A stretch of DNA of 64,000 nt from CAVYVZ01 sp963772065. GTDB taxonomy: Bacteria; Acidobacteriota; Vicinamibacteria; Vicinamibacterales; UBA2999. The stretch covers positions 62,001 through 126,000 of the forward strand of contig CAVYVZ010000006.1 in NCBI GenBank assembly GCA_963772065.1, read 5' to 3'. Both the position numbers and the translations under genes were made by a program. A model generated the notes under the pieces. The model was given only the letters and a program-made list of their open reading frames with translations. It was not told the DNA's origin and made no database searches. Below are positions 1 to 9,716 of the stretch, piece by piece (positions within the stretch are counted from its first letter, which is position 1; every line of letters begins with the position of its first letter).

Positions 1-1591
1 GTCCTCCGTTCGTCGTCATGAACAGGTGCTGCGACGAGGCGTACAGGATTTTCGGATCGAGGGGCGAGTAGACGATCGGATACGTCCACTGGAAGCGTTC
101 CTTGATGTCTTCCGACGAATGCCCCATCGGATTGCTTGGATAGACCGTGACGATGCGGCGCTGATCGGTGCTGCGATCGAGGCGCGTCATCAGGCCGCCA
201 TAGCTGCCGGCGAAGAAGACGTCCGGGTTCGTCGGATCGCTCGCGATGTAGCCGCTCTCGCCACCGCCTGGCGAATAGAAAATCGGCGGCAGGCTTCCCT
301 CCCCCGCTCCCGGGTTCGCCTCGCTGCCGACGCATGCCGTGCTGTTGTCCTGCTGCGCACCGCACACGTGATACGGCACGTGTTTCGTCAGGAACACGTT
401 GTAGAACTGCGACGTGGCGTACCCCTGGCCCGTCCAGGTCTTCCCTGCGTTCACGCTCACGTTGCCCCCGCCGTCGTTTCCCTGCACCATCCTGTTGCTG
501 TCGTTCGGCGCGATCCAGAGGTCGTGGTTGTCGCCGTGAGGGGGACGAATCTGCGTGGGAAAGGTCTTGCCCGCGTCGTCGCTCCGCCAGAACTGGACGT
601 TGAGGACGTACACGCGGTCCTTGATCATCGGATCGGCCGTGATGTGGGTGTAGTAGAACGCGCGCTGACGGAGCTTGCGATCCTGATCGCCGGCCTTCCA
701 CGTAGCGCCAGCGTCATCCGACACATAGACGCCGCCGTTCTCGTTTTCGATGATGGCGTACACGCGGTTGCCGTCGGCGCCGGACACGCTGACGCCGCTC
801 CTGCCCCAGAGCCCGCCCGGCAGGCCTGGATTCCTGGTGATCTCCTTCCAGGTAGCGCCGCCGTCGGTGGATTTGAACAGGCCGCTTCCGGGACCGCCGC
901 TTTCCATCGAGTGCGGCGTCCGATAGACCTGCCACATGGCCGCATACAGAACGTCGGGGTTCTTGGGATCGATCGAGAGATCGATCGCGCCGGTCTCGTT
1001 GTTGCGGAAGAGCACCTGCTGCCAGGTCTTGCCGCCATCGGCGCTGCGGTAGACGCCGCGCTCGGGGTTCGGTCCGTACGCGTGGCCGAGCACCGCCGCA
1101 TACACGAGATCCGGTTTCGTCGGGTGCACGCGAATCTTGCTGACGGTCTCGGTGTTCTCGAGGCCGATGTGCGTCCAGGTCTTGCCCGCGTCGGTGGACT
1201 TGTAGACGCCATCTCCCTGGAGGATGTTGCCGCGGAAGCAGCTCTCCCCCATCCCGGCATAGACGACGTCGGGATTCGAAGGCGCCACGGCGAGAGCTCC
1301 GACCGATGAGGTCTTCAGAAAGGTGTCGGTGACCGGCGTCCACGTGTTGCCGTAATCGTCAGACTTGAACACGCCGCCGCCGACGGCGCCGAAGAAGTAC
1401 TCGTTGGGTCGCGCCGCCGATCCGGCAACCGCGATCGATCGCCCGCCGCGATCCGGGCCGATCGACCGCCACTTCATGCCGGCGTAGATCGACGGATCGA
1501 TTGTGCTGCCCGGCTGCGCCTGAACCACGGGCGCGGCGGTCATCACACTGAGCGCGAGCGCGGCGAGGACAGAAAATCCAATAGTTCGCAT
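1..1591 (-). CDS. BNR/sortilin-like repeat exoprotein, C-terminus beyond window
   Basis: The visible part reads 530 codons without a stop and runs off the left edge, so the C-terminus is missing. It begins with a Sec signal peptide (MRTIGFSVLAALALSVM, then VVQAQ) and continues as a chain of beta-propeller repeats with the Asp-box-like signature S-x-D-x-G-x-T-W (for example FKSDDYGNTWTPV, YKSTDAGKTWTHI, YRSADGGKTW). This is the WD40/YVTN/BNR-like family, often labelled glycosyl hydrolase or VPS10/sortilin-like, in which full-length acidobacterial members are usually about 1,000 residues. No catalytic residues can be assigned. It is probably periplasmic or secreted. The substrate is unknown. 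Confidence 0.85.
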   Translation of the reverse strand, partial: MRTIGFSVLAALALSVMTAAPVVQAQPGSTIDPSIYAGMKWRSIGPDRGGRSIAVAGSAARPNEYFFGAVGGGVFKSDDYGNTWTPVTDTFLKTSSVGALAVAPSNPDVVYAGMGESCFRGNILQGDGVYKSTDAGKTWTHIGLENTETVSKIRVHPTKPDLVYAAVLGHAYGPNPERGVYRSADGGKTWQQVLFRNNETGAIDLSIDPKNPDVLYAAMWQVYRTPHSMESGGPGSGLFKSTDGGATWKEITRNPGLPGGLWGRSGVSVSGADGNRVYAIIENENGGVYVSDDAGATWKAGDQDRKLRQRAFYYTHITADPMIKDRVYVLNVQFWRSDDAGKTFPTQIRPPHGDNHDLWIAPNDSNRMVQGNDGGGNVSVNAGKTWTGQGYATSQFYNVFLTKHVPYHVCGAQQDNSTACVGSEANPGAGEGSLPPIFYSPGGGESGYIASDPTNPDVFFAGSYGGLMTRLDRSTDQRRIVTVYPSNPMGHSSEDIKERFQWTYPIVYSPLDPKILYASSQHLFMTTNGG

Positions 1592-1679
1592 TCGCAAATT
1601 CTACCGTCCCGTTTGTCACCGCATGCAACGAGTTGGGGACCTGGCACCTTAGGGGCCAGGCCCCTATTAGAATCAGCGC

Positions 1680-2692
1680 ATGACGATGCCCGGAAACCCT
1701 CCCTCCCCCGAGTTGTTTTTCGAGACGGTGAACGCGTACCAACGCACGGCGGCGCTCAAGTCGGCGCTGGAACTGGACGTATTCACGGCTATCGCCGACG
1801 GCGCCATGACGGTCGCAGCCGTAGCCGAGAAATCCGGCGCATCGCACCGCGGCATCCGCATACTGCTCGACTATGTGACGGTCCTCGGGTTTCTGACGAA
1901 GAGCGGTGACCGATACGAGCTCACGGCCGATTCAGCCATGTTCCTCAGCCGCCGTTCTCCGGCTTATGTGGGGGGCACGGTGCAGTTCCTCGCGACCCCG
2001 GGCCTTGTCGACCACTTCGCCGAGCTGACAGACACAATTCGCCGAGGGCACCGTGACCTGTCCCGTTCCACGGTGGCTCCGAACAACCCGGTCTGGATCG
2101 AGTTCGCGCGAGCCATGGTGCCAATGATGGCGCCGGCGGCGGAAGGAATGGCCGACGCGCTGGACGTAGCCTCGCGGGCGGAGCTCAAGGTGCTCGACCT
2201 CGCGGCCGGGCACGGCATCTTTGGCGTGACGGTTGCGTCGAAGAACCCGCGCGCGGAGGTGCATGCCGTGGACTGGCCCGGCGTGCTGGAGGTTGCACGT
2301 GAGAACGCGGCGCGCGCGGGCATCGAGAGGCGGTTCCATACGATTCCCGGCGATGCGTTCGACGTTGACTACGGTACCGGTACCACCTCGCGCTCGTCAC
2401 CAACTTCCTCCACCACTTCGATCCGCCCACCAACGTGCGGCTGCTTCGGAAGATTCACGCCTCGCTGGCGCCTGGTGGCCGCGTGGCGGCACTCGAGTTC
2501 GTGCCGGACGAGGACCGCGTCTCGCCGCCGATCTCTGCCGGCTTTGCCATGATGATGCTCGGCAGCACTCCATCCGGCGATGCGTACACCTTCAAGGAGC
2601 TGCGCGGCATGATGGAGGAAAGCGGGTTCAGAGACGCGGAATACCACGCCCTGCCGATGTCCGCGGAAACGCTGGTTACCGCGACGAAGTAA
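1680..2692 (+). CDS. SAM-dependent methyltransferase (O-methyltransferase type), frameshifted
   Basis: The first 230 residues hold an N-terminal winged-helix dimerisation domain (FFETVNAYQRTAALKSALEL) and the start of a Rossmann methyltransferase with the SAM-binding motif VLDLAAGHGIFG. The frame is lost at about 2379-2381 and resumes at TAC 2381 with YHLALVTNFLHHFDPPTNVR, giving a normal C-terminus to the TAA at 2692. The combined length fits a methyltransferase of about 337 residues. Either one base is missing or two are extra in the doubled GGTACC stretch. The acceptor substrate cannot be inferred. It stands alone between convergent and divergent neighbours. An assembly error is more likely than a true pseudogene. 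Confidence 0.8.
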
Positions 2693-2705
2693 AGAGGGCT
2701 GACGA

Positions 2706-3362
2706 TCAGTTCACCGTGAACGTGACCTCGCTCGAGGGCGTGTCGTGCACGCAGTCCGTTTTCGCGAAGACACGCGCGTACTGCGTACCCCTGGCCGCTC
2801 CCCTCCACTGATACGTCGTCAGGCTCGTGAGGAAGGAGAGAGTATTCGAACCGCCCGGTGATGTTCCCGCGACGAGAAGGTAATTGGTGGCGGAGGGTGC
2901 GGCCGCCCAGCTGAACGTGACCCGCGTCCCCGAAACCGTCGCGCGCAAATTGGTCGGCGCCGGCGGCGCCATGCACGACCCGCCTTGCCTGAGCTGGACG
3001 TCAATTCGCGCATCTTGCAGGGCGTTGAGCTGCCGTTCAACGGTTTCGAATCCCGGGCGCGAGAAGCGGACCGGAAAGACACCCACCCTGACCCCGGTCA
3101 TCGAATAATTCCCTGCGGCATCGGTCGTCGTCGCCTTCGTGAGGTCTGGCCCGCCGGCGATCTGCACATCGACGGCCCCGATTCCGGCGCCGCTTCCCGC
3201 ATCGCGGACGCTCCCCGATAGCGTGATGGTGGCGGAGCTTGGTTGAAGCAGCGTGGTGGAGGGGGCCGTGGGGGTCGTCGACCCGCCGCATGCGGAAGCG
3301 AATATCCACACTGAGAACGCGAGGACGCAAATCAGGAAATTAAGAGCCAACTTTGGCCGCAT
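2706..3362 (-). CDS. Lipoprotein with carboxypeptidase-regulatory-like and fibronectin-III-like domains
   Basis: Starting at the ATG at 3362, the 218-residue product has a hydrophobic signal ending in FASAC, a lipobox-like site with Cys near residue 25. Residues of roughly 45-130 form a carboxypeptidase-regulatory-like beta sandwich (ITLSGSVRDAGSGAGIGAV, DAAGNYSMTGV, FETVERQL). The last 80 residues look like a fibronectin type III domain (PTNLRATVSGTRVTFSWAAA). Such proteins are usually surface or periplasmic binding modules of the outer membrane in acidobacteria. An upstream in-frame extension exists but has no signal sequence, so the lipoprotein start is preferred. Function is unknown. Confidence 0.75.
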   Translation of the reverse strand: MRPKLALNFLICVLAFSVWIFASACGGSTTPTAPSTTLLQPSSATITLSGSVRDAGSGAGIGAVDVQIAGGPDLTKATTTDAAGNYSMTGVRVGVFPVRFSRPGFETVERQLNALQDARIDVQLRQGGSCMAPPAPTNLRATVSGTRVTFSWAAAPSATNYLLVAGTSPGGSNTLSFLTSLTTYQWRGAARGTQYARVFAKTDCVHDTPSSEVTFTVN

Positions 3363-3402
3363 CAAAGACCTCGGCCGCAGGCGATGCAATTTCGGAACCT
3401 GA

Positions 3403-4254
3403 TCAATCGATCGAGGCGATGCCGAGGGCGCGACCAACGGCGCGGAGCTTGTCCTGGACCAGGCGCTGGTTGCGTGGGCCCATTCGCAGCAGCTGTTTCT
3501 GCGCCGCGCTGAGGCGCTCGATGCGCGGATCGACGAACTGATAGAACACCAATGCCCGGTGAACCTCCACCTCACGCTCCAGGATCGGCGCATCGAGCAG
3601 GCGCCCGATGGCGCGCTCGACGGCCGCGTCTACATTGCCCTCTGGATAACCCAGCTCGCGATAGGCGTCCTGGAGGCGCGGACGAAGCGTGGCGTATACG
3701 CGGGCCAGGCCTTGCGCATCGAGCCCCTCCACTGTCGCGGCGATGCCGTCGTAGCGTTCGTAGGATCGCGCGTCGATGATCGCGGCGTCCCCTCTGGAAT
3801 GCACGGCGAAAGGACGGGCCGGCGCCAGCCGCTGAAGCTGGGCCGAGGGAGTCGCGCCGTTGGCGACGGCGTCCACGCTCGCGACGAAGTTGCGGATCAG
3901 ACCATCCGTGGCCAGCCAGGCTGCAAGTTCCGGCCTCGACGAAAGGGCGCCCACGAGCTCACGCACGATCGTGTCTGTCAGGTCCAGCGGCGGCAGCTCG
4001 CGCGGCGGCACGTCGGGGCCGAGCGGTGAGCGGCTCTGCACGGCTTCTTTACCGGAAGGGCCGCTCGCCGGATCGGCAGCCGCAGTGCCCGGACGGTCCT
4101 GCCGCCGCATGACGAGAAAGGCCGCCAGCGCCGCCACGATGATGAGGGCGACGGCCGTGGCTCCCCAGACGCGCCACTGGCCGGACGGCGAACTTCGAAC
4201 TGAAACGGTGTCTCGGTCGGAGCCGATTGGATAATCGTCCAGCGGTAGCATCAC
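3403..4254 (-). CDS. DUF3014 domain inner-membrane protein
   Basis: A 283-residue protein with a short cytoplasmic N-terminus, one membrane helix (ATAVALIIVAALAAFLVM, about residues 33-52), a Pro-rich linker and a folded C-terminal domain. That domain resembles the DUF3014 family (start LPPLDLTDTIVRELVGALSS, then RSYERYDGIAATVEGLDA, and the end QLLRMGPRNQRLVQDKLRAV). The family has no known activity. The domain should lie in the periplasm. An alternative start one codon later is equally possible. The gene is followed on the same strand by the lipoprotein gene at 3362, separated by 40 bases. Confidence 0.75.
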   Translation of the reverse strand: MMLPLDDYPIGSDRDTVSVRSSPSGQWRVWGATAVALIIVAALAAFLVMRRQDRPGTAAADPASGPSGKEAVQSRSPLGPDVPPRELPPLDLTDTIVRELVGALSSRPELAAWLATDGLIRNFVASVDAVANGATPSAQLQRLAPARPFAVHSRGDAAIIDARSYERYDGIAATVEGLDAQGLARVYATLRPRLQDAYRELGYPEGNVDAAVERAIGRLLDAPILEREVEVHRALVFYQFVDPRIERLSAAQKQLLRMGPRNQRLVQDKLRAVGRALGIASID

Positions 4255-4257
4255 TGA

Positions 4258-4306
4258 GGTTCGCCGGTTTCCTGGCTGGAAGGAGGATCCGGGAAACCGA
4301 CGAACC
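4258..4306 (-). terminator. Inverted repeat downstream of the TonB receptor gene
   Basis: Arms GGTTCGCCGGTTTCC (4258-4272) and GGGAAACCGACGAACC (4291-4306) pair almost completely around an 18-base loop. The hairpin lies in the 77-base gap after the receptor stop codon, where a terminator is expected. There is no clear T-tract. The sequence beyond it toward the stop is a run of degenerate CGAAC(CT) units. Confidence 0.5.
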
Positions 4307-4331
4307 TGCGAACTGACGAACCCCTACGAAC

Positions 4332-7300
4332 CTACCATGAAATGCGCGAGATGAGCTGGATGACCCGGCTCGTCTCGGTGCCGTTCAAATTGTCGAGCCG
4401 GAATTGATCGCGGCTGTTGTAGAGCGGAGTCTCGCGGAAATCGACGTTGTCGTTTCCACCGGGGCCATTCACGTTTCCGGTCGTTGCTTCGAACCATGGC
4501 GTGTTGAAGGCGTTCAGCAACTCCGCGCGGAACTCCAGCCTCACGTTTCCGGCGAGCGGCACGCGCTTGACGACGCTGAAGTCGTAGCGTCTGAGCGAAG
4601 GGCCCGTCACGATCACGCTGTTCAGCCCGCAGTCCCCGAAGCCTTGCGCGATCTCGACGCAGTCGGGTCCATTCGCCGGCGCGATATAGCGCCCGCTCGG
4701 CGGGCCCTCGGGCCCGTACCCGGTCGAGGATGTCGCGCTGACGCTCCATGCCTTGAACGTGTTGTCGATGATGTCGTCAGGCAGCATGTACACGGCACGG
4801 CCGGCATTGTCGAAGCGCAGCTTGAATTCCTTGCGGAGGTCGCCCGTCGACATGCCCACCAGCCGAACGTTGCCGAAGTCGAGCATGGTTCCGCTCGTGA
4901 GCCGCGCGACGCCGCCAATCGACCAGCCGCCGATCACGCGATCGAGCACGCCGCCGACGTTGCTTCCAAAGCGCCGGCCGCGCCCCATCGGCAGGTCGTA
5001 AACGAAGTTGGCCTTGAGCGCGTGCGTGACGCTGCCCTCTTCTCCGCCGTTGATGCGGCGCCTCGTCGGCGTGCGGAAGGAGAACATGCCGGTTTCCCAC
5101 GCGTTCCCGAAGGCGTAGTTCGCCTGCATCGCCAACCCGTTCGAGTACCGCTTCGTGAGCTTGAGCTGCAGGCCGTGGTAGCGATTATCGCCGCCGTTTC
5201 CGAACACTTCGGCGCCGCCGAGGAGATCAGGGTTGGCAACGAGGAAGTTGGCGGGCAAGCCGGCCCGCAGCGCGTTCGCAATGCGAGTCGAGTCGGCATC
5301 CATACGGTCGGCGCTCGCCCGCGGCTGCGGATAGAACCGCGCGAGGTCATTCACGAACGCGGTGTCCTGGAAGAGCGCCGACGTGTAGCTCGTGGCGCTG
5401 CCCGCCTGCGGGGCGCCGAGCCCGCTGAAGTACGCGAGGTAGATCGGCAACGGCGATGTGCCGGTGCCGGGGCCGAAGTAGCGGAAATTCGAGCCGCGAC
5501 CCGCCGCGATGTTCGCCTGCAGGTTGGCCTGCGCCAGGCGGAACTCGTTGAGGAATCCGTTTTCGACGATGTTGATCTCGTTGTAGTCGAACTCGATCCA
5601 TGACTTCAGATGCCGCGTGCCGATGTAGCTGACATCGATCGCGAAGTTCTTTCCGAGCGAACGCTGCACGCCGGCCGACCACGATTGCGAATACGGCACC
5701 TCCAGGTTGGGATCGAAGATTTCCATGTCCTCGGTGATCGGCTCGGTCATCGGATACACCGGCGTGGTGTTGAAGGCCGGCGGACCGAGACTGGTCGTGT
5801 CACGAAGCAGCAACGGGAGCGCTCCGAGGTTGCCCAGGGTGTTGTTGCGGAACGTGTTGAGCGAGACACCGGGGTTGTCGCCGTAGACGCCCGTGAAGTC
5901 CACCATCCCGGGACGGGTGTAGCCGAGTGAGTATCCCGCGCGAAGAACGGTATCTCCCTCGTTGCCGACGATGCGGCCGAGCAGCCCGCCGCGCCGCGAA
6001 GGCGACCACGTGATCCCCACGCTCGGCGCCACGTTGTTCCAGTCTGTCGCGTAGCCCTTCGTTCCCTCCGTGTACCTGATCGAATGTCGGCCGCGTCCCT
6101 GTCTGCGTGCCCGGCGCGAAGAGATTGCCGACTCCCGACACGCCGAAGATGTCCTCGAGCGTGCCCGTGGTGTAGCTGCTGTTCAATGGGTAGAACGGCA
6201 GCTGCACCATGTACCTGAGCCCGTAATTGACGGTGAGGTTCGGACGCATGCGCCACGAATCGCCCGCGAAGATGTCGAACTCCCGCAAGCGGCCGCGCTG
6301 CGTGCCGGTTCCGAGATACTCGTACGTTTGATTCTCTTCGTTGAGCCGCGAGATGCCGCGCACCTCGCTGACGCTCCCCACCAGAATGGCGTACAGACGC
6401 CGCGCGTTCGTGAGAGTGTTCGTCGATGCCCCGGGGAAGCTCGTCGCATTGAACATCGCCGCGGCTGGCGTGCCGGCAATGGCATCGAACCGGAGCTCCG
6501 GCACCTGCAGCTGATTTCTCAGCCAGACGTCCGCTTGAGTAAAGGCACCGCCGAAGCTGAATGAGTGGCTTCCTTTCAGCCAGGTAACCGTGTTCTCGAC
6601 GAACTTCGTGGATGCCTCACGCGAGCTGGTGCCGCCGGCCACGCCCGCATTCGTCAGCAGCGTCGAGCAGCACGCGTTGTTGATGTTCAGGTGGAAGCCA
6701 CCCTGGCTCCCTGCGCCGCCGGTCCAGAGATCCGGCTTCAGCTCCGGCGAGAAGAACGTGGCACCTCCCGTGGCGCCGACTCGAAGGTCGTTGACGAGGC
6801 TTGCGTTCAGCGTGGAGCGGAGCGCGTTGGACGTCGTGTATCGCGTCGATTGCTGGCTGCCCGCGATCCCGAACCCGGGGAAGCGCGGCTCCACGCTGTT
6901 CGTGATGTCGGGCATGGAGTCGATCTTCTGGTAATTGAAGGACGCCGTGAGGCTGTGCTTCGCCGTCAGGTTGAAGTCGACTCTTCCGGTGGGATAGTGG
7001 TTGAGAGACTTCGCCGGCGTCTGGAACGTGAGCCGCTGCAGCAACGGATCGCTCAAATCGGCCAGCTGTCCCTGTGACGTCGATGATCGGATATCCCCCA
7101 GCAGCTTCCCCATCGTCGGGTCGATCGTGCTCACCTGGCCGTTCGCGGCGGCGAGCGCGAGCAGGTTCACCTGTTGCACGCCTCCCCCGGCCGTGTACCG
7201 GAACATGCCCTGCTCGGCGAGCGGGTGCAGGAGGACTCGCTCTCGCGTCACCTTGCGCGGATTGCGGAATTGCGTGTAGTTGAAGAAGAAAAACCCTTTG

Positions 7301-8223
7301 TCGTGACCGTCCCAGATCCCCGGGATCACGATGGGGCCGCCGATGTTGAAGCCGGGCTCGTACTGGCGCAGCTCGTCCTTCGGTGCCTTGCCCGTGGTCG
7401 GATCCGGCGCGAGATCGCGATTGTTGAACCAGTCGTTCGCGTTCAAGGCGTCGTGGCGGAAGTAGCTGTAGACGCTCCCGCGCAGCTCGTTGGACCCGCG
7501 GCGCGTGGCGAACCTCACCTGAATGGCGCCCTGACCGTTTGCGTCGACGTTGTTCGCCGCGGTGCTGATTGTGACCTCTTCGACCGCGTCGATCTGCGGG
7601 CTCAAACGGGCGTAGAAGCCGTCGGTCGACTTGTTGTAGTTGTCCTGAACGCTGGCGCCGTCCATGGTGATGTTGATCGCGCTCTGCGGGAGGCCGTTGA
7701 CGATCGAGTCGCGCACGCCGCCGCCCGTCTGGACTCCCGGCATCGACGCCATGAACTCGAGCGCGTTGCGGCTCGCCAGCGGCAGGTTCGTCACCTGCTT
7801 GATGTCGAGGGTCGTCGATACGGCGGCGGTCTGCGTCTGCAGCAGCGACGACGCCGCTTCCACCACCACCGTTTCGGCGAGGGCTCCGACGTCGAGCACC
7901 GCTTTCACGGACGCCGGCACCCCCGCGTTGACGGCGACGTCGTTGAGGATGACCGTCTTGAAGCCCATGAGACTGATCGACACCGAGTACGTGCCCTGCT
8001 TCACCGCGGGGATCGTGAACGCCCCGTCGTTGGTCGTCACCGCTCGGAGCACCTCACGCGTGGCGGTGTTCGTGGCGGCGACATCGGCGCCGGGCAGAAC
8101 GCCTCCCGACGTGTCGACGACGGTGCCCGTGATTGAGGAGCTGACGCCGCCCTGTGCGAGGGCGAAGGAAGGAAGACCAGCAATCAGATACACCGCGATT
8201 GCCAGCGTGATGCCCCGTTTCAT
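4332..8223 (-). CDS. TonB-dependent receptor with N-terminal carboxypeptidase-regulatory domain (Oar-like), frameshifted
   Basis: The start is the ATG at 8223, five bases after a GGAGG. A signal peptide (MKRGITLAIAVYLIAGLPSF) is followed by a carboxypeptidase-regulatory-like domain (ITGTVVDTSGGVLPGADV), a plug region (ETVVVEAASSLLQTQTAAVS, LASRNALEFMASMPGV) and a long outer-membrane barrel ending in a C-terminal ISW. This is the acidobacterial OmpA-related TonB receptor type of 1,000-1,300 residues, thought to import large or unknown substrates across the outer membrane. Coding changes frame at GTAC 6072-6075. Removing one G gives TFDQYTEGTKGYATDWNNVA and an uninterrupted reading of about 1,296 residues. 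No adjacent TonB, ExbB or ligand gene reveals the substrate. Confidence 0.88.
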
Positions 8224-8345
8224 TGCATCCTCCAAATGGAATTCAATGACGCGCGCCGCTAGGCGGAAGGGCGTCTTCAGGGGGGCAAACTACGCGTACG
8301 CGGATGAAGAGTCAATCCAGAAATGGGTCTGATGCACGTTACGCA

Positions 8346-8394
8346 TGGCTCAGGGCCCGCCCGCCTCTGCCGTGGCGGGTCAGGCCCTGAGAGG
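8346..8394 (-). terminator. Strong GC-rich hairpin after the EF-hand gene
   Basis: CTCAGGGCCCGCCCGCC (8349-8365) and GGCGGGTCAGGCCCTGAG (8374-8391) form a long imperfect stem just after the stop codon of the minus-strand EF-hand gene. The position suits a transcription terminator or mRNA 3'-end stabiliser. There is no poly-T tract on either side. Confidence 0.5.
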
Positions 8395-8404
8395 AGAGGA
8401 AGAG

Positions 8405-9652
8405 CTACCGGGTGGGACCGCAGAACCGGATTCCACGGCCCGGCACGACGTCGTCCCCGTACAGCTGCCGATATTCGTTCGAGTTCACGATCGCGTCGAC
8501 GACGGCGTCGAAACCGCTGGCAGCGGCCGTCCGCGCGTAGGTCTGCGCCGCGCGCCCATCGGGATTGCGCCCGAGCAGATGCCGATAGAGCGTCCGAACC
8601 GCTTCTTCGTACGCCGCATCGTCGATCTCGATGCTCGATGTGCCGGCGCGCTGCCGGTACTCCGGGCTCGTGACGATAGCGCGTGCAACCGATTCGATGC
8701 CGTCGCGGCGTGCCTGCTCCGTGAAGCCGCGGAGCCCCGCTTCGTCGGCTTCCCTGCCCAGCAGCCGGCGGTAGAGGATCCTCACGGCTTCCTCGTCCGA
8801 GTTGGCGGCGCGCCTCGCGGCCTGTGCGAGCACGTCGATGAGCTGCCGCCGCCCTGATGCAAGCTCCGAGGCCGTCTGCTGCAGCTCCTGCTGGCTCGGT
8901 TCCCGGTTCAAGACCTGTCGATACACTGTGGTCGTCACTGGGTTCCAGAAGTACCGATTGGCGTGCTCTTCCGATTTGGCGAGCTGGGCCACGACGTCCC
9001 GCACCGTCATTTGCCCGGACGCGAGGGCCTGCGTGTGGCCTGCGCTCGCCTGATCGGCCGGACGCTCGAGCACCTGCTGGTAGAGGTCGTCGACGATTCT
9101 CGCCCCGCTGGACTCGCAGTTGGCCCGGCCGGCCGTGCCGACGGCCGCGCCAGCGGGCGCCGTGCGTGAGTCTCGCGATACGGCGCCGCGATTGGCGCCG
9201 CGGCCAACCACCTCCCGGCGGCTGAGCACGCCGTCCCTGTTTCTATCCAGCCACTGGAATGAATCGGCGCTGTCGCGCCATTCGCTCCGCTCGATCTGAT
9301 TGTTTCGATTCAGGTCCAGTTCTTCGAAGCTCTCCTGGCGCTCGCTTCGAATGCCCGTGTCTACCTGGTTCTGATCGGACGGTCGCGGCACGCCCGAGCG
9401 CACCTCGTCTCCCGACAGAATTCCGTCGCCGTTCCAGTCGTTTGCCCGGAACGAATCCTCGCTTCCCCGCCATTCGGCTCTGGTGATCACGTTGTCACGG
9501 TTCCGGTCCATCTCGCGGAACCGCATCGTCTCCGCAGCCTGGCTGGGGCGCGTGAATTGCGACTGCCCGAACGGCTCGCCAGCCGACGCGCCGGCGAACG
9601 CGGGTGCGATCAGTTGAGCAGCGAACGGCAGAGCAAGTAGCGCGGTGCGCAT
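8405..9652 (-). CDS. Secreted EF-hand protein with DUF4214-like repeats
   Basis: The 415-residue product starts at the ATG at 9652 with a signal peptide (MRTALLALPFAAQLIAPAFA). Four EF-hand loops follow in the first half: DRNRDNVITRAEW, DWNGDGILSGDEV, DLNRNNQIERSEW and DRNRDGVLSRREV. All four end in acidic-aromatic or acidic-aliphatic residues as in bacterial calcium-binding dockerin-like loops. The second half has three or more copies of a helical repeat of the DUF4214 type (VRILYRRLLGREADEAGL, VRTLYRHLLGRNPDGRAA, with SPEYRQR and SNEYRQLYG ends). Calcium binding outside the cytoplasm is likely. A role in surface-layer or exoprotein assembly is only a guess. Confidence 0.8.
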   Translation of the reverse strand: MRTALLALPFAAQLIAPAFAGASAGEPFGQSQFTRPSQAAETMRFREMDRNRDNVITRAEWRGSEDSFRANDWNGDGILSGDEVRSGVPRPSDQNQVDTGIRSERQESFEELDLNRNNQIERSEWRDSADSFQWLDRNRDGVLSRREVVGRGANRGAVSRDSRTAPAGAAVGTAGRANCESSGARIVDDLYQQVLERPADQASAGHTQALASGQMTVRDVVAQLAKSEEHANRYFWNPVTTTVYRQVLNREPSQQELQQTASELASGRRQLIDVLAQAARRAANSDEEAVRILYRRLLGREADEAGLRGFTEQARRDGIESVARAIVTSPEYRQRAGTSSIEIDDAAYEEAVRTLYRHLLGRNPDGRAAQTYARTAAASGFDAVVDAIVNSNEYRQLYGDDVVPGRGIRFCGPTR

Positions 9653-9716
9653 GGTGCCTCCTTCGATGCTGCAAGGTCGCATAACGCGTGCCCGGTCGAC
9701 AGTTTGCAACACAGCC

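Noticed and set aside
26..1309. Long plus-strand open frame of 427 codons
   Set aside because: It is antisense to the BNR protein. Its composition (Arg/Ala/Val-rich with no motif) is typical of shadow frames in GC-rich DNA, while the minus strand has a signal peptide and Asp-box repeats.
4404..5603. 399-codon plus-strand frame inside the TonB receptor
   Set aside because: It is antisense to a clear outer-membrane receptor. Its product is low-complexity and Arg-rich.
6060..6080. Programmed ribosomal frameshifting in the TonB receptor and other genes
   Set aside because: There is no slippery heptamer or common downstream structure, and the same one-base excess occurs in a dozen unrelated genes, which is better explained by sequence error.
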